Notes under the pieces: generated by a model
The model's database searches: none
What the model saw: the letters and a program-made list of their open reading frames with translations, nothing else
What the model was told of the DNA's origin: nothing
Position numbers and translations under genes: made by a program
IMG/VR virus record: IMGVR_UViG_3300020121_000321
Coordinates: 1-28,588 of that record
Strand: one strand, 5' to 3'
From: a virus
Length of the DNA stretch: 28,588 nucleotides
Part shown: positions 1 through 6,065 of the stretch, piece after piece
Layout: each line of letters begins with the position of its first letter
Numbering within the stretch: position 1 is the first letter of the stretch

Positions 1-1
1 C

Positions 2-235
2 GACTACGTCCCGATGCCCGACGGGCGGCTCGACGTCGCCGGGGCCACCTGGGTCGACGCCATCGACCTGGCCGCCAACCACACGCCCGGCCTCGGGCAC
101 GAGCTGAACCACGTCCGCACCGGCACCGGCCACGCCGGCTGGTGCGTCGACTTCGAGCCCTGGCAGGAGCAGGTGCTCGGCTACGAGTCCCGCAGCTACC
201 TCGGCTGTCCCAACCCCCACGGAGGAACACCATGA
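2..235 (+). CDS. HExxH-motif protein, C-terminal part (gene cut by window edge)
   Basis: The reading frame is open to the left edge, so only the last 77 residues are seen. Visible residues 33-37 read HELNH, the HExxH signature in which two His bind zinc and Glu is catalytic in metallopeptidases. A Glu about 25 residues further on (in LGYESRSYLG) could be a third ligand, and aromatic residues surround it. The rest of the protein, and so its family, cannot be judged. The stop overlaps the ATG of the next gene (ATGA), so the two are translationally coupled in the early operon. A zinc peptidase-like role is inferred from the motif alone. A chance HExxH is possible. Confidence 0.6.
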   Translation, partial: DYVPMPDGRLDVAGATWVDAIDLAANHTPGLGHELNHVRTGTGHAGWCVDFEPWQEQVLGYESRSYLGCPNPHGGTP

Positions 236-465
236 AGCAGAACCAGAGCAAGCACACCCCGGGGCCGTGCGGACACGGCGACTTCTGGCAGCAGGCTTGC
301 GGCGCGTGTCTGACGGAAGCACTCGAAACGGTCCGGGCGCTCCTCGGCCCTGTCGAGTCCTTCTACATGACCCAGGACGGGCGCTCAGCCCACACCCGGA
401 ACGCACAGGCGGCAGTCGAACGCGCCCGCGCCCTCCTGGCCCGCGTCGATGGGGGTGGCAAGTGA
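232..465 (+). CDS. Small Cys/His protein, 77 aa, unknown function
   Basis: The start is the ATG overlapping the preceding stop. It has a strong GGAGG Shine-Dalgarno six bases upstream, so the longer frame beginning at 142 is not used. The N-terminal third holds a Cys-x-His pair followed by a Cys-x2-Cys pair (residues about 12-29), spaced like a small zinc-binding knuckle. The C-terminal half is a likely amphipathic helix rich in Ala and Arg. The frame ends with GTGA, overlapping the next gene. I do not recognise the family. The gene call rests on the ribosome site, coupled overlaps on both sides and the absence of a competing frame. Confidence 0.7.
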   Translation: MKQNQSKHTPGPCGHGDFWQQACGACLTEALETVRALLGPVESFYMTQDGRSAHTRNAQAAVERARALLARVDGGGK

Positions 466-635
466 GCGAGTCCATCGGCGACTACTACGACCGCAAGCGG
501 CGCGAGGGCAACGAGGCCTGGCACCGCTACCTGGAGCACCGAGCGCACTGCACCGAGTGCCGCGAGCTGCTCCATTGCCGCGAGGCGACGAAGCTGAAGA
601 CCCGCGCCATCGACGCGGGCAACACAGGAGACTGA
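462..635 (+). CDS. 57-aa protein with HxxxCxxC motif
   Basis: The start is GTG at the GTGA overlap with the previous stop. No other in-frame start fits the operon spacing. The protein is highly charged at its N-terminus and has His-x3-Cys-x2-Cys in its middle (HRAHCTEC), followed by two more Cys/His positions. This spacing is the one used by zinc-binding anti-sigma factors (ZAS domain), but those are longer and this protein is too short for confident assignment. It could equally be a simple zinc knuckle. An 87-base gap with a weak hairpin follows before the next gene. Confidence 0.65.
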   Translation: MSESIGDYYDRKRREGNEAWHRYLEHRAHCTECRELLHCREATKLKTRAIDAGNTGD

Positions 636-722
636 AGGACCCCGCCGGGGGAGTACCCGGCCCAGCCCGCCACTCACGCCCTTGGGCAAGGCTCAACCGA
701 AGCACATGCACGGAGGCAGCAC
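636..722 (+). other. Intergenic gap with weak hairpin and strong ribosome site
   Basis: This is the first non-overlapping junction of the left arm. Bases 644-661 form a six-pair GC stem (GCCGGG/CCCGGC) with a six-base loop and no T-run. A GGAGG site lies just before the next ATG. No recognisable promoter was seen. It may be a start point for the transcript carrying the DUF932 gene, but this is not shown by the sequence. Confidence 0.3.
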
Positions 723-1829
723 ATGAAGACCGGAAAGTCGTTGCAGGAGTTGGCAGTCGAGATTGAGCGTCAGGCGAACACCAAGCGGGACCTCGTCGCG
801 CCGGTGGAGAAGTTGCGGTTCATCGTTGAAGGCAAGGCGGTGAACGAGGACGAGGTCGAGCTGGCGGTGGCGAAGAAGGACGGCACCACCGACTACCTCG
901 GCATCAACCAGCTGGCGCACTCGCAGATCGCGGAGTACGTCGGCATCCCGCAGCCCTACTACAGGCGGCTCCTCGCCGAGGACCCGAGGCTGCTGGAGCA
1001 GAACGTGAACCGCTGGCTGCCGGCGGTGAAGGACGACCGCCGGCTGGTGAGGACGCTGGACGGCAAGGTCCGCGCGTTCCTCTCCGACAAGTACCGGCCC
1101 CTCGACAACGAGGAGCTGGCCGAGGCGGTGCTCCCGGTGCTGCTCGACCGGAAGCTGTCCATCCTCTCCTGCGAAATCACCGAGCGGCGCCTCTACATCA
1201 AGGCGGTCGACGAGCGGATCCTGCAGGACGTCCCGACGGGCAAGGCGCTCGGTGACGGCTCGCACCACTTCTTCGACACCATCAGCCCCGGCATCGTCAT
1301 CAGCAACAGCGAGGTCGGCTTCGGCGCGACGGACATCTCCGCCAGCGTCTTCACCCGGGCCTGCACCAACCTGGCGCTGCTCGGCACGCTCATCCGCAAG
1401 ACGCACGTCGGTGCTCGCATCCAGGCGGGCGACGACGCCTACGCGCTCTTCACCGACCACACCAAGGCGCTCACCGACAAGGCGGCGCTGAACCAGATCC
1501 GCGACGTGGTCGCCGCCGCGTTCGACGAGGCGCGCTTCGCCGCCCACGCCGACAAGCTGAAGGAGGCGGCCGGGGTGAAGTTCGAGGTCAAGGACGTCAC
1601 CGAGGTCGTCGAGCGGTTCGGCAAGAAGTACCAGCTCACCGATGGCACCAGGCAGGGCATCCTGACCCGGCTCATCGAGGGCGGCGACTTCACCAAGTAC
1701 GGGCTGCACGCCGCCGTAACCCGCCACAGCCAGGACGTCGAGGACTACGACACCGCGACGGAGCTGGAGCGCCTCGGCGGTCAGGTCATCGACCTCAAGG
1801 CCACGGAGTGGAAGGCGGTGGCGGCATGA
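723..1829 (+). CDS. DUF932 family phage protein
   Basis: This 368-residue protein has the length and layout of the DUF932 (phage/plasmid-like TIGR03299) family. It has an N-terminal helical region, then a central stretch including ALLDRKLSILS-type and FLSDKYRPLDNEEL segments, and a C-terminal helical half. FLSDKYRPLDN closely resembles the conserved family core. DUF932 proteins are common in phages and plasmids and are often near DNA-metabolism genes. Their biochemical function is not established. The start is ATG with GGAGG eight bases upstream. It is coupled to the next gene by an ATGA overlap. It is the largest gene of the left arm. Confidence 0.85.
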   Translation: MKTGKSLQELAVEIERQANTKRDLVAPVEKLRFIVEGKAVNEDEVELAVAKKDGTTDYLGINQLAHSQIAEYVGIPQPYYRRLLAEDPRLLEQNVNRWLPAVKDDRRLVRTLDGKVRAFLSDKYRPLDNEELAEAVLPVLLDRKLSILSCEITERRLYIKAVDERILQDVPTGKALGDGSHHFFDTISPGIVISNSEVGFGATDISASVFTRACTNLALLGTLIRKTHVGARIQAGDDAYALFTDHTKALTDKAALNQIRDVVAAAFDEARFAAHADKLKEAAGVKFEVKDVTEVVERFGKKYQLTDGTRQGILTRLIEGGDFTKYGLHAAVTRHSQDVEDYDTATELERLGGQVIDLKATEWKAVAA

Positions 1830-2044
1830 AGTCCTTCAAGTTCGAGGTGCAGACCCTCGGCGACGGGGAGCACTGGAGCAGCAACGGCCAGCGCTTCACG
1901 ACGAAGGAGGCGGCCGAAGTCTCCGCGCGGGACCTCCACTCCCGCTGGACGCTGGTCGTCGCCTGGCGCGTCGTCGACTCGGACGACGAGCCGAACCAGA
2001 CCGAGCCCACCATCAAGGGCGCGGGCCACCGGGTGAAGCTGTGA
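1826..2044 (+). CDS. Small conserved phage-type protein, 72 aa
   Basis: The start is the ATG overlapping the DUF932 stop. An in-frame ATG 18 bases upstream lies inside the DUF932 gene and has no ribosome site. The pattern W-x2-N-x3-F-x-T-x2-E-A, then L-x2-RW and WRVVDSDD, recurs in many small phage proteins that I know only as hypothetical, often in early operons. It is acidic at the C-terminus, probably a single small alpha/beta domain. No catalytic motif is visible. It is coupled to the following gene by GTGA. Function is unknown, and the context suggests a regulatory or DNA-metabolism accessory role. Confidence 0.75.
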   Translation: MKSFKFEVQTLGDGEHWSSNGQRFTTKEAAEVSARDLHSRWTLVVAWRVVDSDDEPNQTEPTIKGAGHRVKL

Positions 2045-2535
2045 GCCGCGATCCGGGCGACGAGTCGCTCAAGTGCCGCGTGCCGGGGTGCCGCAGGCGA
2101 GTCCTCTCGCCCGACACCCCGTGCATGCTCCACCGCAGCCACGACCTCGGCGACGACGACAAGCCGAAGCGCGGCTTCCCGCCGTCGTTCGACCAGCTGC
2201 GCGCGATGGGCAACACGCCGCCCGTCAAGCGCTCGATGCTGAAGGAGCAGACGGACGCGGTGGCCGAAGCGCTCGGCCGCAAGCGCACGCCGGACCCGGA
2301 GCGCGCCGCTGCTGGCATCGAGGCAGCGCGGGCGACGGTGCAGCAGCTGCAGGCGGTGGAGCGCTTTCACCGTCACGTCGAGCAGGCCGCCCTGGCCGCG
2401 TTCAGGGAGATGCTCGCGCAGCTCGGGCAGGACCACGACCTCCGGTTCTGCGAGCCGGACGGGATGCAGCAGCTGGCGGAGTCGGCCTGGAACTGGGGCC
2501 TCGTCTTCGCCGAAGCGCGCAAGCCGGAGAAGTAG
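2041..2535 (+). CDS. Protein with N-terminal Cys/His finger and helical tail, 164 aa
   Basis: The start is GTG at a GTGA overlap. Residues about 12-33 carry Cys-x4-Cys, then Cys-x2-His (CRVPGC and CMLH), a compact zinc-finger-like arrangement. A basic linker follows and then a long, mostly helical region rich in Ala, Gln and Glu (residues about 75-135) that could form a coiled coil. The final part contains WNWGLVFAEA. I do not recognise the family. The combination of a finger and a helical dimerisation-like region would suit a nucleic-acid-binding protein, which is inference. It ends in TAG, and a perfect inverted repeat begins 17 bases later. Confidence 0.7.
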   Translation: MSRDPGDESLKCRVPGCRRRVLSPDTPCMLHRSHDLGDDDKPKRGFPPSFDQLRAMGNTPPVKRSMLKEQTDAVAEALGRKRTPDPERAAAGIEAARATVQQLQAVERFHRHVEQAALAAFREMLAQLGQDHDLRFCEPDGMQQLAESAWNWGLVFAEARKPEK

Positions 2536-2551
2536 GCCGAACGTAGCAGGC

Positions 2552-2580
2552 CCGGGACAACCGTTTACTGGTTGTCCCGG
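2552..2580 (+). repeat. Perfect inverted repeat (dyad 1)
   Basis: An 11-base arm, CCGGGACAACC, is mirrored exactly by GGTTGTCCCGG around the seven-base loop GTTTACT. No T-run follows, so it is a poor fit for an intrinsic terminator. Its inner core GACAACC/GGTTGTC, and the GT directly after the left core, recur in the dyad at 3385-3414. It lies between the stop of one gene and the start of the two-gene cassette. It could be an operator, an RNA-binding hairpin or a weak terminator. Confidence 0.8.
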
Positions 2581-2615
2581 TGTCTGCGGCGCTCATGCCG
2601 CACGCAGCAACACGC

Positions 2616-2816
2616 ATGGCAAAGAAGCTGGAAGCCGAGGACCGGAAGCGCATCCTGATCGCGCTCCGCAGCTACTTCAGCACCGTCGAGAACATGCTGT
2701 ACCACGGCTCAGCGCCGGTTCAGATGCTGGGGCGGAAGGAGATTGAGGCAGGGGCCAAGCTGTACGCGCTCATCGACGGCGGGGGCAGCCTCCTCGTCGC
2801 GGCGAAGGGGGAATGA
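2616..2816 (+). CDS. 66-aa protein, first gene of dyad-bracketed cassette
   Basis: Three in-frame starts exist: GTG at 2580, ATG at 2595 and ATG at 2616. The last gives a protein starting MAKKLEAEDRKR and is preferred, because upstream codons overlap the dyad and look non-coding, but no start has a good Shine-Dalgarno. The protein is one charged N-terminal helix, a middle hydrophobic stretch (LRSYFSTVENML) and a second helix with a Gly-rich turn. I do not recognise the family. The stop overlaps the next ATG (ATGA), and a GGGGGA ribosome site for the next gene sits inside its last codons. Confidence 0.6.
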   Translation: MAKKLEAEDRKRILIALRSYFSTVENMLYHGSAPVQMLGRKEIEAGAKLYALIDGGGSLLVAAKGE

Positions 2817-3373
2817 CGATGCTGCTCGATTCGGGAATCGTGAACCCGGCAGTGGAGGAGCAGGCCCGCGAGGTGCTCAAGGAAATCAGGCCGGCGGCAG
2901 AGAACGTCCCCGGGCTGAACATCGAGCTGCTGCTGGAGACGCTGGCCTTCATCCAGGCGGAGCGCGGGCTGTGGGACCAGAGCAGCTACTACACGCGCAA
3001 GTACCTCGCTCCGGAGTGCCGCACCTCCTGCTGCTTCGCCGGGTGGGCGGTGGCGATTCATGAGGGGCGGGACCCGTACGACGACAACAGCGAGGAGCGG
3101 CGCCAAGCGCTGCATCTGAGCGGCGGCAAGGACCTCGTCCCCTGGCGAGCAATCGCGTACCTGGGCATCAACGAGAGGGAGGCAGCCGTCCTGTTCCGGG
3201 CGAGCAACAGCCTCCCGGTGATCCAGCAGGCGGTCGAAGCCATCGTCGAGGGGAAGTACCGGCGGGACCCGGTGCCGCTGACACCAGGGATGACGCAGCT
3301 CGACTGGGAGCGCCACATGGAGGACCTGGAGGCGACGTCCTTCTACGGCGCAAACATCAGCTTCCGCTACTGA
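2813..3373 (+). CDS. Phage protein with CxxxCCFAGWA motif, 186 aa
   Basis: The start is the ATG overlapping the previous stop. Residues 69-79 contain Cys-x3-Cys-Cys-Phe-Ala-Gly-Trp-Ala. A Cys-x3-Cys-[hydrophobic]-Ala-Gly-His/Trp-Ala signature is common in hypothetical proteins of actinophages and other GC-rich phages, usually preceded, as here, by a Trp-containing helix (LWDQSSYY). The function of that group is not known to me. The C-terminal half contains AIAYLGINEREAAVLF, a helical pattern typical for these proteins. Together with the 66-residue gene before it, this forms a cassette lying between two matching inverted repeats, which suggests an independently acquired or independently controlled unit. 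Confidence 0.75.
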   Translation: MTMLLDSGIVNPAVEEQAREVLKEIRPAAENVPGLNIELLLETLAFIQAERGLWDQSSYYTRKYLAPECRTSCCFAGWAVAIHEGRDPYDDNSEERRQALHLSGGKDLVPWRAIAYLGINEREAAVLFRASNSLPVIQQAVEAIVEGKYRRDPVPLTPGMTQLDWERHMEDLEATSFYGANISFRY

Positions 3374-3384
3374 CGTGACGCAGG

Positions 3385-3414
3385 CCTCTGACAACCGTCA
3401 CGGGTTGTCAGAGG
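3385..3414 (+). repeat. Perfect inverted repeat (dyad 2)
   Basis: A 12-base arm, CCTCTGACAACC, is mirrored exactly by GGTTGTCAGAGG around a six-base loop, GTCACG. The inner seven bases match dyad 1, while the outer bases differ yet stay paired. Structure, not sequence alone, is therefore kept. It starts 11 bases after a stop codon and ends 36 bases before the next ATG. There is no T-run, only TTCTGG. Confidence 0.8.
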
Positions 3415-3450
3415 TTCTGGGGCACTTTCAGTCCCCACGGAGGAACGCAC

Positions 3451-3975
3451 ATGAGTGGAACCGTAAACGGACCGCTGGCGAAAGCGGTGCGGAGGCCGCA
3501 GGGCAAGGGTGAGAAGCGGGACAAGTTCGTCCTCGACTTTCTGAGGGCGCACCCGGAGCAGCTGCCGCCGCTGAACGTCTTTGAAGAGCAGCTGCCCGGG
3601 GCGAAAATCGAGGTGCTACGCCAGGCCCTCATCACGGACGGCTGGGTCGAGAACCAGGAGTACGACAAGGCCCACCCGGAGCTGAAGCGCTCCAAGCTGC
3701 CGGCGCACTGCCTGCGCACGTCGCTCTGGCGGCTGTACAGGCGGGACCAGCTCCCGTCGCGACCGAAGGGGCGGCCCGCTGGCAAGGTGGTGGTGAAGTC
3801 GAAGCTGGCAGCGAAGAAGGTGTCTGTCTTCGACGTGGGCATCGCCGGCGGCAAGCTGAAGCTGTCGCCAGCCCACCCGGCGGACATCGACCGGCGGGCG
3901 CTCGTCATCGAGGCGGCACGCACCGGGCTGAAGGTTCGCATCCTGGTCGACGGCGTCATCGAGGTGCAGCCGTGA
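3451..3975 (+). CDS. Basic protein of unknown function, 174 aa
   Basis: The start is ATG with GGAGG seven bases upstream. The leader CCCCACGGAGGAAC is identical to that before the gene at 232. The N-terminal half (residues about 20-95) alternates helices and a strand and ends with a run of Arg/Tyr (LWRLYRRDQ), which could be a winged-helix-like DNA-binding fold, but no diagnostic motif is visible. A Lys-rich linker follows, then a C-terminal domain with an ILVDGVIEVQP ending. The protein is strongly basic. I do not recognise the family. It is the first gene of a second run of coupled genes (3451-6009). Confidence 0.7.
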   Translation: MSGTVNGPLAKAVRRPQGKGEKRDKFVLDFLRAHPEQLPPLNVFEEQLPGAKIEVLRQALITDGWVENQEYDKAHPELKRSKLPAHCLRTSLWRLYRRDQLPSRPKGRPAGKVVVKSKLAAKKVSVFDVGIAGGKLKLSPAHPADIDRRALVIEAARTGLKVRILVDGVIEVQP

Positions 3976-4445
3976 GGACGTACAGCCAGATCGGACCGCA
4001 GAAGCCCATCAAGGACGCGACGGAGGAGCTGACTCTCACCGTCGAGGAGAACATGCTGAAGCTGGGCAAGCCGAACGACCCGCTCCGGTGTGTCCTCGCC
4101 ATCGCCGCGCGAGCAGCGCTCCGGGACAAGAAGCTGCGCAGCGTGCAGGTGCTGCGCACCGTCAGCTACCTGGAGTTCCCGGACGAGGTGCGCCGGTACT
4201 TCAACGACCAGCTCACCACCGCGATGGTCACCGTCTACGACCTGAGCGGGCGCTTCACCGCCGGCGAGTACCGGCTCGTTCCCGTGCCGGCGTCCCACTC
4301 CGCCGAGGCGCTGGCGGAGCGGAAGAAGGAGAAGAAGAAGAACGGCGAGAAGAAGAAGCGGGCGAGCCGGTCCAAGCGGATGCGTCCGCGCGGCGAGCAC
4401 CGCGTGGCCTGGATGCAGTGCGCGCCCGAGGAGGAGAAGCCGTGA
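3972..4445 (+). CDS. Protein with Lys/Arg-rich C-terminal tail, 157 aa
   Basis: The start is GTG at a GTGA overlap with the previous stop. Residues 1-110 look like a folded alpha/beta domain. Residues about 115-140 are almost wholly Lys, Arg and Glu (KKEKKKNGEKKKRASRSKR), a typical unstructured nucleic-acid-binding tail, and the last 15 residues are mixed. No catalytic motif or known family is recognised. The tail could be a codon-composition effect, but the Lys codons are AAG throughout in a GC-rich genome, as expected for real coding. It is coupled to the next gene by GTGA. Confidence 0.7.
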   Translation: MRTYSQIGPQKPIKDATEELTLTVEENMLKLGKPNDPLRCVLAIAARAALRDKKLRSVQVLRTVSYLEFPDEVRRYFNDQLTTAMVTVYDLSGRFTAGEYRLVPVPASHSAEALAERKKEKKKNGEKKKRASRSKRMRPRGEHRVAWMQCAPEEEKP

Positions 4446-4645
4446 CCGACACCAAGGTGCTGCTCGTCTCCCCGTCAGAGTACGAGGTCATCCGGTTGGC
4501 GCTGCTCAACCTGCGCGTGTCGAACCACAGCTACGTGCAGAGCCTGAAGAACAAGGGCGGTGAGCTGCGGCTCGTCGCCGAGCAGCGCATCACCACCATC
4601 GACGAGCTGCTGGACAAGCTCGTGGTGCAGGGAGCCCGGCCATGA
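4442..4645 (+). CDS. Small helical protein, 67 aa
   Basis: The start is GTG at a GTGA overlap. A longer frame reaching back to 4088 overlaps the previous gene entirely and is a shadow. The protein has a short N-terminal strand (KVLLVSPSEYEVIRLALLNL), then two predicted amphipathic helices with regular Leu/Ile spacing. No Cys or catalytic motif is seen. Small helical dimers of this kind are common in phage early operons. I cannot assign a function. It ends with ATGA overlapping the next gene. Confidence 0.65.
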   Translation: MTDTKVLLVSPSEYEVIRLALLNLRVSNHSYVQSLKNKGGELRLVAEQRITTIDELLDKLVVQGARP

Positions 4646-4833
4646 AGGACACGCTGGAGAACCCTCTCAACTACGTCCACTGCTCCCACTGCCACGCCAC
4701 CGTTCCCCGCGACGAGTGCGCGCGGGTGGCGGGCACCCTCGACCGGTGGAAGTGCATCACCTGCATCGAGGAGGACGAGCAGAGCGGGCGTCAGTCCCAG
4801 GACGTAGAGGAAGAGGCGAGGAGGAAGCCATGA
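4642..4833 (+). CDS. Small zinc-ribbon-like protein, 63 aa
   Basis: The start is the ATG of an ATGA overlap. The protein has Cys-x2-Cys (residues about 14-17, CSHC) and a second Cys-x2-Cys about 24 residues later (CITC), the two knuckles of a zinc ribbon, with one extra Cys between (DECARV). The C-terminal 15 residues are a charged acidic/basic tail. Zinc ribbons of this size in phages bind nucleic acids or recruit partners. Which applies here cannot be told. It is coupled to the next gene, whose ribosome site GAGGAGGAAG is within its final codons. Confidence 0.7.
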   Translation: MKDTLENPLNYVHCSHCHATVPRDECARVAGTLDRWKCITCIEEDEQSGRQSQDVEEEARRKP

Positions 4834-5606
4834 GCACTGAGTCAGCACTCGCGGTGGTGTCTCCACCGGGAGAAGTCGAGAGGTACCAGTCGCAGCTGCG
4901 CGTCGCAGCGGCGGTGAAGCAGTTCGTCCTCGCGAAGCACCCGACGGGCAAATACAAGCACCTCACGCAGATCGGCAAGGGTCTGCACTGCAACATCGAG
5001 GTGTGGCGGGCCATCGCTGCCACCGCCGGCTACGCGCTCGGGGTGACGGAGGTCCGCCAGTGCGGCGACGGCTGGGAGGCCGACGGCGTCGTCCGGCGTG
5101 TCACCGACGGCGTGGTGGTCGGCTCGGGCAGCGGCTACTGCGATGCCCTGGAGCAGTTCGGCAAGGGGAAGGCCACCTACGCAATCCGTGGGATGGCTCA
5201 GACCCGAGCCCAGTCCAGGGCAGCGGCGGGCGTGTTCGGGCAGCTCGTGGTGTTCATCCACGAGGACCTGCGTGCAACGCCGGCCGAGGAGATGACCGAC
5301 CTCGCCGAGGCGCCGGTCAACCGGACGCCGCCGTCGCAGCTGCGCAGCCGGGTCGCGGAGGCGGTGGTCTCGGGACACAACACCAGTGCTCCGCAGCCGA
5401 AGCTGCCCAAGCCCATCGGGCAGCGGGCCCAGCTCGACCACGACGCGGTGACGGGCGAGGTCGTCGAGCCGAGCAGGGTGGTGGACGAGGAAGCGCTCCT
5501 CGCTGCCTACCGGCAGGCCCCCAACGCGACCGCGCGAGCACGGGTGCTTCAGAACGTCCCCTCAGACGTGGCGGAGCGAGTCCGCCGGGGAGGGAGCCGT
5601 GCATGA
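4830..5606 (+). CDS. MAQTRA-motif phage protein, possible DNA recombination/replication accessory
   Basis: This is a 258-residue protein starting at an ATGA overlap. Residues 46-155 form a conserved core: IGKGLHCNIEVWRAIA, then GWEADGVVRR, then GMAQTRAQSRAAAG (121-134) and ATPAEEM (149-155). I know this order (GWEA, MAQTRA, TPAEEM) from hypothetical proteins of actinophages and other GC-rich phages, often beside recombination or replication genes. A role in single-strand handling or annealing is a guess. Residues 165-258 are a variable, Pro/Ala-rich region ending in a helical segment. Immediate neighbours are a zinc-ribbon protein and another Cys-pair protein. Confidence 0.65.
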   Translation: MSTESALAVVSPPGEVERYQSQLRVAAAVKQFVLAKHPTGKYKHLTQIGKGLHCNIEVWRAIAATAGYALGVTEVRQCGDGWEADGVVRRVTDGVVVGSGSGYCDALEQFGKGKATYAIRGMAQTRAQSRAAAGVFGQLVVFIHEDLRATPAEEMTDLAEAPVNRTPPSQLRSRVAEAVVSGHNTSAPQPKLPKPIGQRAQLDHDAVTGEVVEPSRVVDEEALLAAYRQAPNATARARVLQNVPSDVAERVRRGGSRA

Positions 5607-5860
5607 AGCCAGTCCACAGACTGACCCGCTGCCCGGTGTGTATGAGGACGGTGACGGCGGAGCTGCTCCACGAGGACAACGGGAAGTGGACGTTCAAGCC
5701 GCACACGCTCAACGAGGTCGACCCGGAGTGGTGCGGCGCCGTCGACGGGCGGTGGAAGCTGCACAGTCAGTATCTCGGCGGAAGCGGGAGCTGGCACGAC
5801 GCGTGGGTGCGGACAAGCGGAAGCGACACGAAGGACCGCCCAGTCAGGTCGAAGGGCTGA
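5603..5860 (+). CDS. Cys-pair protein, 85 aa
   Basis: The start is ATG at an ATGA overlap, with GGGAGG upstream. A CPVC pair lies at residues about 9-12 and a single Cys near residue 46 (EWCGAV), with several His, so a zinc-binding fold is possible but incomplete. The C-terminus is polar and rich in Gly, Ser and Arg. The last 58 bases overlap the start region of the helix-turn-helix gene in another frame, which leaves some doubt about one of the two boundaries. The family is not recognised. Confidence 0.6.
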   Translation: MKPVHRLTRCPVCMRTVTAELLHEDNGKWTFKPHTLNEVDPEWCGAVDGRWKLHSQYLGGSGSWHDAWVRTSGSDTKDRPVRSKG

Positions 5861-6009
5861 CCTTCCCCGAGGCGATGGCGTACCTGGGCGTGAGCCGCAA
5901 CACGCTCTACGACTGGGTCCACCGGGGGCTCATCCCGTACCGCTGGGCCGGCGACCACTGGCGGCTCCGCTTCGACAAGGCGGAGCTGCAGCGGTGGTTG
6001 GACAGGTAG
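5803..6009 (+). CDS. Excisionase/MerR-type helix-turn-helix protein, 68 aa
   Basis: Residues about 19-67 match the HTH_17/excisionase-type winged helix: LTFPEAMAYLGVSRNTLYDW (helix-turn-helix), then RGLIPYRWAGDHWRLRF (wing) and ELQRWL (final helix). Proteins of this kind bind DNA as excisionases (recombination directionality factors) or small regulators. The start is uncertain. GTG at 5803 is chosen because no ATG precedes the domain without running deep into the previous gene, and it lacks a clear ribosome site. Its stop lies five bases before a strong terminator, so it closes the coupled operon. A regulator is at least as likely as a true excisionase, since no integrase is seen. Confidence 0.75.
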   Translation: MGADKRKRHEGPPSQVEGLTFPEAMAYLGVSRNTLYDWVHRGLIPYRWAGDHWRLRFDKAELQRWLDR

Positions 6010-6014
6010 CACCA

Positions 6015-6049
6015 AGGGCGGGCTCCTCCGGGGGCTCGCCCTTTTTTTT
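6015..6049 (+). terminator. Strong intrinsic terminator
   Basis: The GC-rich hairpin AGGGCGGGCTCC / GGGGCTCGCCCT is followed at once by eight T residues. This is a textbook rho-independent terminator on the + strand. It starts six bases after the stop of the helix-turn-helix gene. The endonuclease gene begins just 17 bases downstream, so its expression must come from readthrough or a promoter within or beyond the hairpin. Confidence 0.9.
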
Positions 6050-6065
6050 GGACCGGAGGTTTACG

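Noticed and set aside
693-1727. 344-codon frame on the - strand opposite the DUF932 gene
   Set aside because: Low-complexity Leu/Val/Arg product with no motif. The + strand frame has a ribosome site and a family match.
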